A program made the position numbers and the translations under genes. The notes under the pieces are model-generated. The model had not been told where the DNA came from. It worked only from the letters and a program-made list of their open reading frames with translations, and made no database searches. A DNA stretch of 64,000 bases from Arthrobotrys musiformis (lineage: Eukaryota > Ascomycota > Orbiliomycetes > Orbiliales > Orbiliaceae), in the NCBI GenBank assembly GCA_036971715.1, contig JAVHJL010000001.1, positions 1 to 64,000 on the forward strand, given 5' to 3'. Below are positions 31,192-42,989 of the stretch, piece after piece; positions within the stretch are counted from its first letter, which is position 1, and each line of letters begins with the position of its first letter.

Positions 31192-33921
31192 TCATGACTT
31201 AGTTTCTTGTTTAGTAAATATCCAGGTTGACGCATACATATTCACCCTATCCAAAAAAACCACTATTAGTCCCTCATCGCAATCATTCATAGGCTCGGAT
31301 TGGTCAAAAAAAAAAACTTACCGGTCGATGCAAGGAGTCTCAGATCTAGATCCGATTCTCATGGCCTTGAACCCTTCACTCTCGAATATCTGGGCATACC
31401 AGGGCTCGATTCCGGCGCTACGAATCATAACTCTTCCGCCGACTTTCAAAACTCTATGAAAAGTCTGAATTTGCTCCCGGGCGCCATTCGAGTGGGGGTC
31501 AAACCAGTCCATACTGTCCATGACCACAGCAATAGTCAAGCTTTCATCGCTCATTCTGTTTAGGACCTCAGAAATCTCATCGGTATGTATTCTCAGGTTG
31601 TCAAAGGCCCCAGTCTGGGCATAGTGAATGTGTGCTTTTGGTGTAAGATATAGTGGGTGACATGTGCGTGTATAGCGGGAGAGAAGGCAAAGAAGATAAT
31701 AAGGGTTCTCGGTGGAAAGTAGGGTAGTTTCAATAACGGGGTCGAAGGTCTCGATCAAGTACTGTCGGACGCCCGAATCAAGCGACGATGCGACCGGGTT
31801 TGGTCCCTGCTGGCGAGCCAAGAAGTCTTGATCGATAATAGCACGTTGGTTTTGCGGAACACCCAATGCCTTCCATAACCATTTCTCAGAACTGATAATG
31901 GTGTAGTTGAGAACCCTGTTAAGTAATATTCTCCTCAGTCCCCGTTTCCAAAGTCTAACCTGATCTTCAATAGTCGCAGCGGTAGCAAGCTTCTCAAGTT
32001 CACCAGAGAGTCCAAGAACTTGGCAAATGCGAGCGAGAAGAATGAGCGCATGTCGGGAGCCTCCAGTATGGTAAAGCCCACCGTTCTGCTCGTTGAAGGC
32101 AATAGGGCCATGGTGCATCCAGTATTGGAAAGCTAGGGAGGAAAGGTGGGGTGCCAGCTTGGTAATCAAGAGTTCCCTGAAATTGTGGTGCTTGCCCTTT
32201 CCAAATAGCCTCCAAACATCGCGGTATGGTAGAGCAGTGAAAGCTGCAAGCTTGAGCTCGAGAAGGTGGTTTTGGTTAGGACTAGTTAAAGTTAGTTCAA
32301 TCCGAATATGTTACTAGAATTGCAATGGCAAGGGTGGGAATAAACAAGCCTTACTTGAGATCAACCGCATGAATGCGCTTAGGATTTTCCAAAACATAAC
32401 CTAGGATATTATCACCAGCGCTAGTTATAGCCAAGATTTCGTCTTCCGAATTAATATTAAGGATTCTAAGATCCTCGTTGACATCTTCCCAAGTGAAAGC
32501 GTATATGTACTCATCTCCAAATTGGCGATGCTTCTGGAGTTGGTCATCGTAGTAAACTCTCCATCGGTGGTTCTGGTACCACGAAGGTGGAAGGGGGAGA
32601 CTGGCGGACATGTTGATGACAGCACATTCGTAAGCTTTCGACTCAACATCATTGAAGTTAACAGCATTGAGATTGGCGACGGCACGGTTGTGCAGGTCCA
32701 AGGCCTTGATGAAGGGCGAGCTCGTGGTCGGAGAAAGGACAGTAGAAGCGGTTGCTTGTTTGGCATCAAAGTATCCAGAGTTCTTCCGGCATCCGATCCA
32801 AATGTAATATGGGATCCTAAACCCAAGGAGCTTGCACCGTGAATTGGTATTATGGACCGTTCCAAAACGGTACTCGAGGTAGTCGCGTCTAGCGGCGTCC
32901 AAATTCACACGATCCATCTCAAACCATGTTCTCCAGAATACTCGAGAGATCCACATGCAATGACGGTCTAGAGAGCCTCCGAGGTAGTTACGCGAGATAA
33001 AGTCGCTTTGATTTTGGACATAGAAATCGGCGACACCGATAATGCCGTGCGTAGATAGAACTTCAGACATGTTATCAATGGCGCAGTGGAAGTCAGGGAT
33101 CATAGACAGGGAGTAAGAGAGTGTTATTAAGTCGGCGCTATAGCGTTCGGCGTCAGCATTCGGCGACGTTGGCCGAGACGAAGATGCGCTGCTATTAGTA
33201 GTCATGGTTGATAATGGAATATCGGTGCGTCCTTCGAACGTTTCGAGACGGAAAAACCTGGCATCCTGGCAAAGTACCTTGACGTTTTTCCACCCAAGTC
33301 GTTCAAAACGTGCAATTGCTATTTTGCAAAGAGATGGAGAGAGGTCGACGAGATAGACAGTTTCGAAGAAGTTTGGCACATCCACGAATTCACTCATCCT
33401 CTCAATATTATAGCCAGTTCCTCCGCCGACCTAAATGAAACAAAGGTCCCACATATTAGACTCAAATTTCTAGAGGCTAAGACTTACTCCGCGGTCATTT
33501 GAAGTGAAACCCCGCGGCTACTATTAGTAAAATTTCAACTTACATCAACCCAGATAGGCTTGCGCCGGATTTTCCGGCTGTCGATTTTGTATTTAAGCTG
33601 CGCAGCAACAAGCCCCAGCATATCCTCCCTCCCAGAGAGCAACTTGATACGGGTCGCATCGTAAACGCTGGCCTGAGAACTGTAGAAACTTTCGAGAGCG
33701 TCCTGTTGGTTCCCGGTACTGTCACCAGAGTGCGGTTTTAGGAAGCACGAATACATGAATAAAAGCACATTTTTGATATTGGCGAGAATCCCCGTCTCTG
33801 ATTTTGAAGTACGCAACGCCTGATAGACAATAAACAAGATGACAGCCAAAACAGCTGTACTGGCGAGCGATACACGGAGAAATTGGTCTCTAAAGACATT
33901 CGATAGAAGTTGAAATTCCAT
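31192..33921 (-). CDS. BTA1: Betaine lipid (DGTS) synthase, fused BtaB-BtaA
   Basis: Exons 33544..33921, 32355..33430, 31322..32281, 31192..31246; product 822 aa. It makes diacylglyceryl-trimethylhomoserine, a phosphorus-free membrane lipid. The N-terminal half is the N-methyltransferase (BtaB): a membrane anchor at about 15-37, then WVDVGGGTGYNIERM and VYLVDLSPSLC. The C-terminal half is the 3-amino-3-carboxypropyl transferase (BtaA): ILAITSAGDNILGYVL, KRIHAVDLNPNQNHLLELKL, ENPYYLLCLLSRY and the final CIDRVNMYASTW. The frame appears to stop at CIDR, but that stop lies inside a 75-nt intron (donor GTAAGT); the 55-nt last exon supplies VNMYASTWIF. TATATATA at 34037-34044 supports the start at 33921. 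Fungal relatives are induced by phosphate limitation; I saw no CACGTG site here. Confidence 0.93.
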
Positions 33922-35677
33922 CTTGAAAGAATACCCGGTTGACGGATAGGAGGGAAAGAGGAAAATCGCCCTGAACAAGAAGATAGATGGCGAGCGCGAG
34001 TGACTAGTGGGGTGTTCACCCTCAGGAAGAAGTCGGTATATATAGCTCCTCCAGAGCTGCAACCGGCTATATAAACAAAGGTACTCGAAGGTGCCTATGT
34101 GGCGGCTTCAAGACAGGCAGCCTCAGCAGATATAACCCGTGGGGAAATCTGCCATGTCCATCATATGGACACCCATGTGGGCCCTTTTCTTTCGAATGAG
34201 GGGTCATCAAAAATCCTTTGTTATAAGGAGCTCGAATTGTTCATAATAGCCCGCGTTGGAGAACAGCAATAGCTGGCGATATACAAGTATCGACCAATCA
34301 ATTGGGCCACATGTCAGCTCAAAACTCAGTCAGTACTTTCCTCCAGACTACTGTCTAATTCACGAAGCAAAGGTGGGCGCGGGATGTTGGGCCCTGCATT
34401 GAAAAAGAGGTCAAGGTAGTTTGAGGCTACCCCGATAAGCTACTGTGTAACAAAGTGGCGGGTATAGCAACATGTAGTGGGGGAGACCGAGAGGGTGGAA
34501 TCCGTATTGTATGTTATCGATAACAGCAATTCCCGCCCTCAAAATTAGGGATCGAAGGTCAGAGATGGGGAAATAATCCCGGTCAGAGCAGTATTCTAGC
34601 TGCAGCTGTATTTCTTCCACGCTTGGGGCCATCGTGCATCGCTCTCTGAGAGCCACTCGTTTTTGACATGTGCTGTGGTCTCCGAAATTCGCGCGAGAAT
34701 ATTCCTGAAGGCCGAAGGCAGATCGGACGAAAAGTGCTTAGTCCAGTGTTTCTCTGTTGCAAAGGGCGTTGGAGAAGCGAATTTAGTGAAATTCAAGGTT
34801 TCCATGAAGACAAAGCCCGACATGGCATGGCCGAGGCCGGTTGAGAGACATAAAGTTCATCGCGATGGGTGTTGAATTGGCGACCAATGAAGTCTCTTGT
34901 TTCACCCACGAAGTTGGTGAATGGTCCAGCTTGGCACACTCTGCAGGGGTGAGCTCTCACGAGAACGCGCTGGGGAACCATGGCATCATTGCACGCAGTG
35001 ACCTCCAGACTATGGCATCAAGCGACCTCAAAAACTCCAGCTTGGCTTAGCTAGCTTCGAATCACAGGTACTTATAGTAGAATATATTAACTCGAATTTG
35101 TGCTTAACTATAGGTCATATTGATAACAGCCAGATCTACAAAATCACGTAATCAATCTTCGCCGGTGCATGGCTGGCTATGCGCGCGCAGCACATGACTG
35201 AATACATGCGCAGGAATACGACGAGATGCATTACTTTGGACACGAGCAGCGCATGCGCAATGACCAGGTATACTAGGATTGATACCGACCCAGCCGGCGA
35301 TGTAGTCGAGCCGGCGATGCAAAAGATACATATTGTATATATAGAAATTTTGAGAATCAATAGACGTCTAGACAGAGTAGAAGCACAGCTACGTACAGCC
35401 ATCGCGATACAATCGCGATCGTGCGAAAACTAGTATGTGCAAGGGATTCCGGAATGATAGCCACCCGCGGTTAAGGGGCGCCACTCAGTTGAGAAGGGAA
35501 TCCCTAGGCCTCCATGGGCTGTATGTGCGCCGTCGCGTCGCTCCCCGTTGATATCAATTGATGTGAGCAGATCTGATCTGAGTACTGAATATTAATATAT
35601 ATATTAATATTAAATACACCGGACCCGCGGATTCCCTGACAGCGCCACGACTAGGCGTTAAGTTGACTGCTATTACA
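33922..35677. other. 1.8-kb intergenic stretch, BTA1 promoter
   Basis: Contains the BTA1 TATA box. Minus-strand open frames between 34411 and 34981 have coding-like composition but no domain or consistent splicing. A 24-bp AT palindrome lies at 35588-35611. Confidence 0.5.
34037..34044 (-). promoter_or_regulatory. TATA box of BTA1
   Basis: TATATATA 116 bp upstream of the BTA1 ATG. It excludes upstream in-frame extension of the coding sequence. Confidence 0.5.
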
Positions 35678-36760
35678 TTAAATCTCACCAACGACCTGCT
35701 TGACGACTGTTTCGAGGTCCTCCTTGCCCAACCCTAGAATTTCGTTTGAAAGGCCGATCTCACTTTCGAAGTCGCTTCCGCTTCGCTCGTGGTACATCGC
35801 CGCCGTGATCAAGGGCCTAATAGCGGTACTATCCCTCCTCCTCAACACCTGCTCCTTGCCGACTTCAACTTTCTCAGCGCTGCTTGCTTTTCCTACAGTC
35901 CAACCGCCACCCGTCACCGCTTCGAGAGTCGTTAATATCTCATTTTGAGTGGTCGTAAAAGATCCAACGTAGACATATTTATTTTTCGTCCGGTTAGGGT
36001 TTCGTAGCACCCCAACAACGGCTGATGATACTTGAGCAACAGTAGAGGCGGTGAATGGGCGATCTCCCGAGTCGTAGATAGTTGCTTTACGGGCTGGTAT
36101 ATCGAAGCCGAGGACACCCAGTTTTAAACTCTGTGAGCAAAGTAACCCAATGGTCAGCACTAAGATTCCTCGTATGGCAGCGGTATCAACCCCCTCACGC
36201 ACTCTGTCAAATACTGGACCAGTGACAATCCCAGTCCATCTCAAACCTTTAATCGCCTGACTCTCGAGGTACTCCCTGATTTCAACTTTCCGGGAAAAGA
36301 TTGGGACGAGTTCCTGGGCTTCCTTATTATCGGTGTTGCTTCCGAACTCGCTGGGAATGAAGAGTTTAACTCCGGACGCGACAGCTGCATCAATCAATTT
36401 CTTCTGTTCTCCAAGGGCGGCACCCGCGACGACGCTGACAACAGCATCCTGACCAGCAAGTGCTGCTTCAAGGGAAGACGGGGAGTAATCAGTCGTGAGG
36501 ATGGTAACACCACCTGGAAACGAGTGTGACGAGCCATTCCGAGTCAGGGCGGAAACTGTGAAGGCCCCCGAGGCTAAGAGAGCTCGGAGAATGGGCTCCC
36601 CCAAATTGCCAGAAGCCTGCGGAGACCACGTTAATTAAATCATATGCAATACCGGTGGTATATATACCCGCGATCGACGCAAACGGGTGTATTTTATTAT
36701 ATTAGCGAGGCCGTGGCATGCACATACACCAATGACGAGAACTCTCTCAATATCTGACAT
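35678..36760 (-). CDS. NmrA-like / isoflavone-reductase-type NAD(P)-binding protein
   Basis: Exons 36728..36760, 36203..36616, 35678..36130; product 299 aa. The first exon has 11 codons (MSDIERVLVIG) and joins to ASGNLGEPIL, completing the Rossmann GxxGxxG loop. The second intron (72 nt, 36131..36202) is a multiple of three without a stop, so the unspliced frame stays open. Removing it restores GPVFDRSLKLGVLGFDIP, as in relatives. Other marks are VASGVKLFIPSEFG, ARKATIYDSGDRPFTAS and a C-terminal helix. Relatives are oxidoreductases on phenolic compounds or redox-sensing regulators such as NmrA; which applies here is not clear. Probably cytosolic. Confidence 0.88.
36131..36202 (-). other. Stopless 72-nt intron in the NmrA-like gene
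   Basis: Donor AGA|GTGCGT, branch site GTGCTGACC 22 nt before the acceptor CTCACAG. It is 24 codons long with no stop, so intron retention would insert 24 residues rather than truncate the protein. Confidence 0.8.
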
Positions 36761-38049
36761 TTTTTGAATGCTTAGCTTGGGGCCGGTTGTATCTTTTCTT
36801 GATGCTTGAGAATTAGGTCCTATAGTAGAGGGAGGATTAATATTTTATCCTAGTATACGTAGCCTGAGCGTCAGCATTCGGCCATAAAATCTTTGCATTG
36901 AGAATATTTAAGACAACAGCCGTGGCGCCACTATGCCGAATATTACGACCGCGTAACTGAGCGCAACATGGAAGCGTCGACTCAAGAAGTAATCGGGTTC
37001 GAGCATTGCCAAATGCAAATAAATAGCTGTAAAGTTCGGGATTGTAATAAATGCGCACATGTGCTTGATCTCCGGCCATGCGTGCCCACTATACTAAGAG
37101 GGGCCAATGCAGCTCTTGAGGCCGTGCCACATGTTGCTTACGATATCAAATGGGTATGTCGACACTTATAATTGATATTTGGCGCTCCCTCCCAATAATT
37201 ACGGCGGATCCAAGGAGGGCAGCAGGAAATTAATATCCGGAGTTTATGATCGTACCTCGAAGGAAATTAATAATATGAGTTTGATGTTTGTGAAACCGAC
37301 CCGACAATTGATTGAAATTGTCGGAACTTCAAGCGGGGTAGATTTAATTAATATTTGGTAGGGGATCGATGGTAGACTATAGTTAGTCGACTACATTACC
37401 CCGCCCGATTCCAACGCAGTAGGAATCTCTTGGGCTTGATGACATCAAACCTTTGCTACCGCCAATAGAATGTTCTGTCTAGGGCGGGATTTTATTCGTC
37501 GATGGTAGAGAATCGAATTGCATCTGATGCGGCGCCGAGCCTTGGAACATCGCGTGGCTGCGGAATCAGGCTAGTCGGAATTTCGCCCCTGTCAGCCGCA
37601 TTGAGTTCAATCTAAATCTCAAGATCCGTTTCGACGTGTACCGTTCATCTCTCTTGTGCTTTAAAAGGGACTCCGGCCTGTTCGTTGCCTGGGCTTCGCG
37701 CGTCGTCCCGGTCCACTCGTTTCTTACCAACTTTTCTCCCTCACTTTCAAAATACGTATACGGCGTCCAGACGCCTCTACATCCAATCCCTAATCTAACT
37801 CCCTACTCCGTCGGGGGGCATAGGCGCCTTCGATTGAATTCAACCGTCCCAGCACCGGTTCCTCGTTTGGTTTCCCGGATAACCACCTGTCTTCCCTCGA
37901 ACACACTCAATATGACCGGTTGAATCGTCGGACAAAGGGATATCAGTATTATATTTTTATCCACTCTTTCCCGGTAAATTTTTGGCTTCCTCTACCAAAT
38001 CTTGTACAGATTGTAGGCATCGCTCTAGAAGCCCTTATCGACATCTATC
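36761..38049. other. Intergenic, divergent promoter region
   Basis: 1.3 kb between the NmrA-like gene (-) and the MFS gene (+). No supportable gene. The last ~400 bp probably include the MFS leader. Confidence 0.55.
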
Positions 38050-39666
38050 ATGGCGCGCTATTCACCGGTCGCAGATTCGGCCCCTCAGACGAAAGCCCCG
38101 GAGCCGCCAGCTCAAAAGGAGCCACCTGTAACATGGTCATCTCTGCCGCATAAATCACAGCTTTTAATACTCGCGGCATGCCGCCTTTCCGAGCCCCTCA
38201 GTAATACATGCCTTCTTCCATATTTATATTATTTAATCCGATCGCTAGATGATGGTACCTCGAAAGATGGACAAAAATCTTCGAACTCCTCGATCTCTCG
38301 ACGAGCCGGTTTACTAGTGGCTGCATTCGCATTGGCCCAGTTCGCAACTAGTATGCTTTGGGCGCGCCTCGCTGATAGATATGGCCGCAAGTCTGTAATC
38401 GTCTACCCACTACTCGCCTCCATTGTCGCAAATTTAGGATTTGGATTCGGTACCACAATACCGAGGGTGATGTTCTGGCGGCTAATTGCTGGAGTCGCGA
38501 ACGGAAATATTGGTGTCATGAGGACCATGACGGCCGAAATTGTGACGGAAAGAAAGTACCAATCTAGAGCTTTCTTGCTACTGCCCCTGGTCTTCAACAC
38601 TGGCAACATCGTCGGCTTAGCTTTGGGTGGTCTGCTCGCTACGCCTACGAAGAGTCTCCCTTGGATATTCGGAGGCATTAAATGGATGGAGAAGTACCCC
38701 TTCGCCTTGCCGACGATGGTTAATGCCATGGTTCTGAGTTTCGCTTTGATGCTCGCCGTCGGCGGCCTGAAGGAAACTCTGCCTTCAAAGATTGGACAAA
38801 GAGATCTAGGAATAGACGTTGCCAGACGTATAGTCCGCTTGGTGCTACGCTTACGAGCCCACGGCTACCAATCAATCGGTAGTGATGAGGAAGAGTTGAG
38901 AACGGGACTCAGTAGTATTCCTCCGTCCCGACAATCTGGGCCGCCCCCCTCAAGCATGCCCTCTCAGCCTGCAACTTTGAAAACAAAGGCTATCGCGATA
39001 ACTCTTGCGGGCTTCACTCTCCTTCCTTTTCACAATGCCGCCTTCATGCAACTTTTCCCCATCTTCATGTCAACACCATTCAACAACAACATCAATCACG
39101 AAGGACATGGGCTCTTCTTCACCGGCGGACTAGGTTACGGTTCTTCGACCGTCGGCCTATATCTATCTGCGTTTGGTTGCTCCGGTATCTTTTTGCAAAT
39201 GTTTATATACCCAACTCTTCAAGCTAAATTTGGCACCCTAAAGATTTTCCAGTTCGCGTTTGTGATGTTCCCCTTGAGCTATGTACTCACCCCATATGTT
39301 CTGTTAATCGAGGGCTCCACCGCACGGGGTACAGCAATTGCCTTCGTCTTATCCCTCCAGGTTATTGCCCGAACCCTTGCAATCCCTAGCTCCGTTATCC
39401 TTCTCACGAATGCGGCGCCATCGCCAAAACTCCTCGGTACACTACACGGAGTTGGAAATATGCTATCTTCATTGGCTAGAGCAGCTGGGCCGGCCCTTGG
39501 GGGGTGGGTTAGCGCGAAGGGTATGGAAATTGGGATGGTAGGATGTGTCTGGTGGACTTATCTCACCGGAATTGCCGTCCTAGGAGTCATGGTAAGCTGG
39601 AAAATGGAAGAAGGAAAAAGTCCTCACGAGAAAGAACGAAGTTTAAGAAGGAAAGATGATGATTGA
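38050..39666 (+). CDS. MFS transporter, ZIFL/MdtG-like drug:H+ antiporter group
   Basis: Single exon, 538 aa. Twelve predicted helices in two halves. The N-terminal ~35 residues are Pro/Ala-rich and cytoplasmic. Helix 1 begins LLILAACRLSEPLSNTCLLPYLYY. The loop 2-3 signature is WARLADRYGRKSVIV. An RLIAGVANGNIGVMRTM stretch in helix 4 is typical of this subgroup. A ~70-residue central loop (Ser/Pro/Arg-rich) separates the halves. The second half has LPFHNAAFMQLFPIF and a GTLHGVGNMLSSLARAAGPALGG-like helix 11. The C-terminus is strongly charged. Relatives include plant zinc-induced facilitators and fungal uncharacterised exporters at the vacuole or plasma membrane; substrate unknown. Confidence 0.88.
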   Translation: MARYSPVADSAPQTKAPEPPAQKEPPVTWSSLPHKSQLLILAACRLSEPLSNTCLLPYLYYLIRSLDDGTSKDGQKSSNSSISRRAGLLVAAFALAQFATSMLWARLADRYGRKSVIVYPLLASIVANLGFGFGTTIPRVMFWRLIAGVANGNIGVMRTMTAEIVTERKYQSRAFLLLPLVFNTGNIVGLALGGLLATPTKSLPWIFGGIKWMEKYPFALPTMVNAMVLSFALMLAVGGLKETLPSKIGQRDLGIDVARRIVRLVLRLRAHGYQSIGSDEEELRTGLSSIPPSRQSGPPPSSMPSQPATLKTKAIAITLAGFTLLPFHNAAFMQLFPIFMSTPFNNNINHEGHGLFFTGGLGYGSSTVGLYLSAFGCSGIFLQMFIYPTLQAKFGTLKIFQFAFVMFPLSYVLTPYVLLIEGSTARGTAIAFVLSLQVIARTLAIPSSVILLTNAAPSPKLLGTLHGVGNMLSSLARAAGPALGGWVSAKGMEIGMVGCVWWTYLTGIAVLGVMVSWKMEEGKSPHEKERSLRRKDDD

Positions 39667-41382
39667 GGTGTTTCTACCCCCCCGTTATGATTGCACCTTT
39701 CGATGCGAGCTGGGTATGACATAAATTTCGATAGCTCATATGTATTCCAGCCCACCACAAAAATGCATAGCTAGCGTTCTTCTTGGTATCCTCGAGGCGG
39801 ATTTTATCATTATCGAGGAAAAGTTCCGAAGGCAGTCTCAGGAGTTGCGCCGGCCCGTCATTCCAGATATCGGAGCCATGTTTAAAGTTACGCCAATTAG
39901 CCCCCATCAAAAAGCCGGTCTCCCATACGCGACATCAAATATATATACCGTCCCTGCTGTCAAATTTGAGGCTTAAATGTCCATATGAGCAGAACCCAGG
40001 GGTGGTGAGCGGAATTAGCCTTGAGACCAGATAGTGTGCTTGGGCTCGAGGCTAGTGGGAGTGCATTAATGCATCTCGCTTCTGTCGAAGAGGGTTCGGA
40101 ATCGGACATTAATGTTGTCTAACACGCTTCGACTGCTCTTAATAATACAAGGCCCATTGACTCGAAGGGCTTTTCTTCGGACCTAAAAAATCCCTGTGAT
40201 AATCAGCACCAGAACGTTGAAACGGGTTTAGATACCCAGAAGGCACAACCGATTAGCTGCCCGAATTGCCATTGTATTTTTAAGATCCCGGAGTTCCTCC
40301 ACTAAAAACCGCGCGCTCTAGATAAAAATGTAAATATAAAACTATCTTACGAGAGAAAGAAATCATGCATGTAATGACTAAGCATCCCTTTTCTCTGTAT
40401 AACCTCGAATCTACCTTTGTGATGTCTTGGGACAAGTTCAGCATACGATATTATAAATGTTTGCACTGCATCGGGATGCGCTAACGGTTATTTGAAAGTC
40501 CGAATCTCGTAGCTGCGTAGAGGAGGAACAATCGAATTTTAGCATCAAGGTTTTAGGTTCAATAATGTCTAGTTCTGGGTAATGAGTGGTGCGATGCCGA
40601 GACATCCTGACTTGCAAGCTTGTTGTATTTTCAACACCGATGCGTTGAAATGTTGAACGCTCAATTAAGCTCTTACGTATACCTTCAACGCGGCCACGCA
40701 TTGCATTATCGTCGCCAGCCCACCCGGGTACCCGTGGTCGTACCACCTGGGTGGGCCACGTACCGTATATATAATTAATATATTTTTACAACTAAATTGC
40801 AACAACCGTCTTGGTTCCATCACACTAGTACTAGAGCTAATATTACAATGTAATTCTGGGTATAGTCTGGGGCTCTGGCCAATGCCTTACATATGATACC
40901 TCAATTTGCCCGAGCCTCTACTAACTACGCCCCAGGGCTGACATTGACCTTGTATTGATGGAGCCAGTCCACTGGCCCCACATGACCACGCCCCTGTGGA
41001 TTAGCAAGGCCAGGCACAGGCCACGGTATCGTGGCACGCTCGATATTGTAATTAATTTACAAGATTCAAAATCTATAAAGGCCGCGGATGCCAAAATTTA
41101 AAACCTATAGAAGCGAGTTGTCTCCTGCGCAGCACCACCCTCTGAGAAGCGAGGCACATGGCCACTTTTAATGTATGTCGCATCCTCAGACGTAAAAAAC
41201 CCGCTCCTCATACTCGTGGGAGGTTTCGCGGGAGGCCTCGAGGCTAAGCTATAAGTATATACAACACCGCTCGCCCAGGATATTACGATGAATTGTTGTT
41301 ATGTCAATAAAAACATCAGCAACTTGCGCAATTAATTGCGATTTCGACAAATATAGACAAGTAAAGTGATATACACAAGGTA
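39667..41382. other. Intergenic between convergent genes
   Basis: 1.7 kb. No supportable gene; short frames only. Confidence 0.5.
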
Positions 41383-42522
41383 TCAAGGCATCTCCACCCT
41401 TCCTAGTGGCCAATTATTTTCCACGGGAGGTTTTGGGAGCGGCTTCCACAAGTATCTTTCCTCTTCACCATAGTCACTATCCTGGTCAGTTGACTCCCGT
41501 GCATATGCCGAAATGATCGACTCTCTATATCCCTCATGACCCAAATTAGTTTCCCCCGCTTCTGCGATTCCCAGCGCGGCATCGGACCCTGGTTGGATGG
41601 TCTCATAGCTTGAACTATGAGAAAAGGGTAAACCCTCTTGTAAAAGACTTTCAGTGGATTTCTTCTTTCGATACTTTTCTTTCCTCGCTCGTGCACTACT
41701 TCGGCGTGCCTCAAGCTCTCCGAATCTTCTTAAACTTGGGCTTTCGAAAACTTGCCGACTCTCGTTACTTAGTGTATCCCACGCTCTATTTTTTGACCGA
41801 GCTCGCCGCCTCATAGAAGCCCTCTTCACTGCGCCGAACAATGGAGGGTCGAGCTCTTCCCATCGTTGCACCTTCCTTCCTCCTGTCGTTGGTATGCCAG
41901 GTAGATCCTTTCCTTCTTTGTTGATTGCTAAAGGCGGTGGGATAGGTATCTCCAGCAGGGGTGTTTCCCCAATCTTTAAAGGCTCCGGTAATTCAGGACA
42001 CCCATGGACAATCTGATTCCAATGCTGTATAGCTGGAAGCCTGCACCTATCTGGCGTCATAGGCGGCGTCAAGACCGCAGATGTGTCCCTGATATTCCTA
42101 GCAGTTGAAGCCCCGTTCTCCGGTAGAACAACGTCCCCCGGTAAAATCCCACTAGAACTGCCAGTGATAGACTCCATATATGAGGTCCGACAATTCCCAA
42201 ACCCGACCATTCCATAATCGCTCCCAAAACTAGCCGGCCTTTTTGGTAATGTCTCTTCCGAAACTTTGCTGCTTGAGGTCCCGCCAGTCCGTATCTTTGT
42301 TAGGTGGACAATCGAGTCCTTCATCTTCTCGCGCTCTAAACTTTTTTGTGACTTGGCCCTCCTACCCCGCCGAAATTTGACATAACCATACATGCAAAAC
42401 CCTAAAGCCCCGAGCAGTGCAGCTACCCCACAAAGGATGATAATAATCACGCCGGCATGAGACTGCAGTATATTCCCGGGACTAGCAGGGACAAGTACTC
42501 TCTTTTGCGTTGACATTTTCAT
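41383..42522 (-). CDS. Single-pass membrane protein with Arg/Ser-rich cytoplasmic tail
   Basis: Single exon, 379 aa from the first ATG (42522); a second ATG two codons later (42516) is equally possible. A short N-terminus is followed by one helix at about residues 22-44 (GVIIIILCGVAALLGALGF). KFRRGRRAKSQK follows at once, giving N-out/C-in orientation by the positive-inside rule. There is no cleavable signal peptide. The ~330-residue tail is disordered-looking, with Pro-rich (IPIPPPLA) and Arg-rich (RASMRRRARSKNRA, ARKEKYRKKKS) stretches and a Tyr/Asp/Glu-rich end. No domain recognised. It may be a regulatory or scaffold membrane protein. Tandem with the wax-synthase-like gene, ~470 bp apart. 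Confidence 0.65.
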   Translation of the reverse strand: MKMSTQKRVLVPASPGNILQSHAGVIIIILCGVAALLGALGFCMYGYVKFRRGRRAKSQKSLEREKMKDSIVHLTKIRTGGTSSSKVSEETLPKRPASFGSDYGMVGFGNCRTSYMESITGSSSGILPGDVVLPENGASTARNIRDTSAVLTPPMTPDRCRLPAIQHWNQIVHGCPELPEPLKIGETPLLEIPIPPPLAINKEGKDLPGIPTTGGRKVQRWEELDPPLFGAVKRASMRRRARSKNRAWDTLSNESRQVFESPSLRRFGELEARRSSARARKEKYRKKKSTESLLQEGLPFSHSSSYETIQPGSDAALGIAEAGETNLGHEGYRESIISAYARESTDQDSDYGEEERYLWKPLPKPPVENNWPLGRVEMP

Positions 42523-42989
42523 TTTTCCTCTTGTCTTTATTGGATATGAAAGCCCTCTACGCAAACCCTTCCATATTGCGTAACGGATCGGCAATAACCT
42601 CTCCGGGTGGTGGAGGACACGTTTTTCGTGCTATTCAGAAACAGTTGGTCAATTATTTCTCTGAAGCAACGACGAAGTAGGCTCTAATGGTCGCAGGAAC
42701 AATAAGAGCACGAATAACAAGTGGCCTCCCCTCCTTTTGAACGTTACGATCTATATACATTAAGTCTCAGCATAATAAAGCGTGTTTGAGGTGATAAGAG
42801 ATCGATCTAAAATACTAATTAATATGTGAGCAATAATACGAGCAGTCGAAACGCCCCCACTAGTGGGGAGCGCGAAGAAAAACCCCATTACAGAATTGTA
42901 TCGTTAGTTATACGAGCCTTCAAAACGTAAGAGCCACATTGCTGACGAATGAGCAAGATGACGAAGGGTCCACACGCGCGACTAATTAC
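42523..42989. other. Intergenic
   Basis: 467 bp between two minus-strand genes, containing the promoter of the single-helix protein gene. Nothing else seen. Confidence 0.55.

Noticed and set aside
34411..34981. Three overlapping minus-strand frames between BTA1 and the NmrA-like gene
   Set aside because: Amino-acid composition is coding-like, but no splice arrangement joins them and no domain is recognisable.
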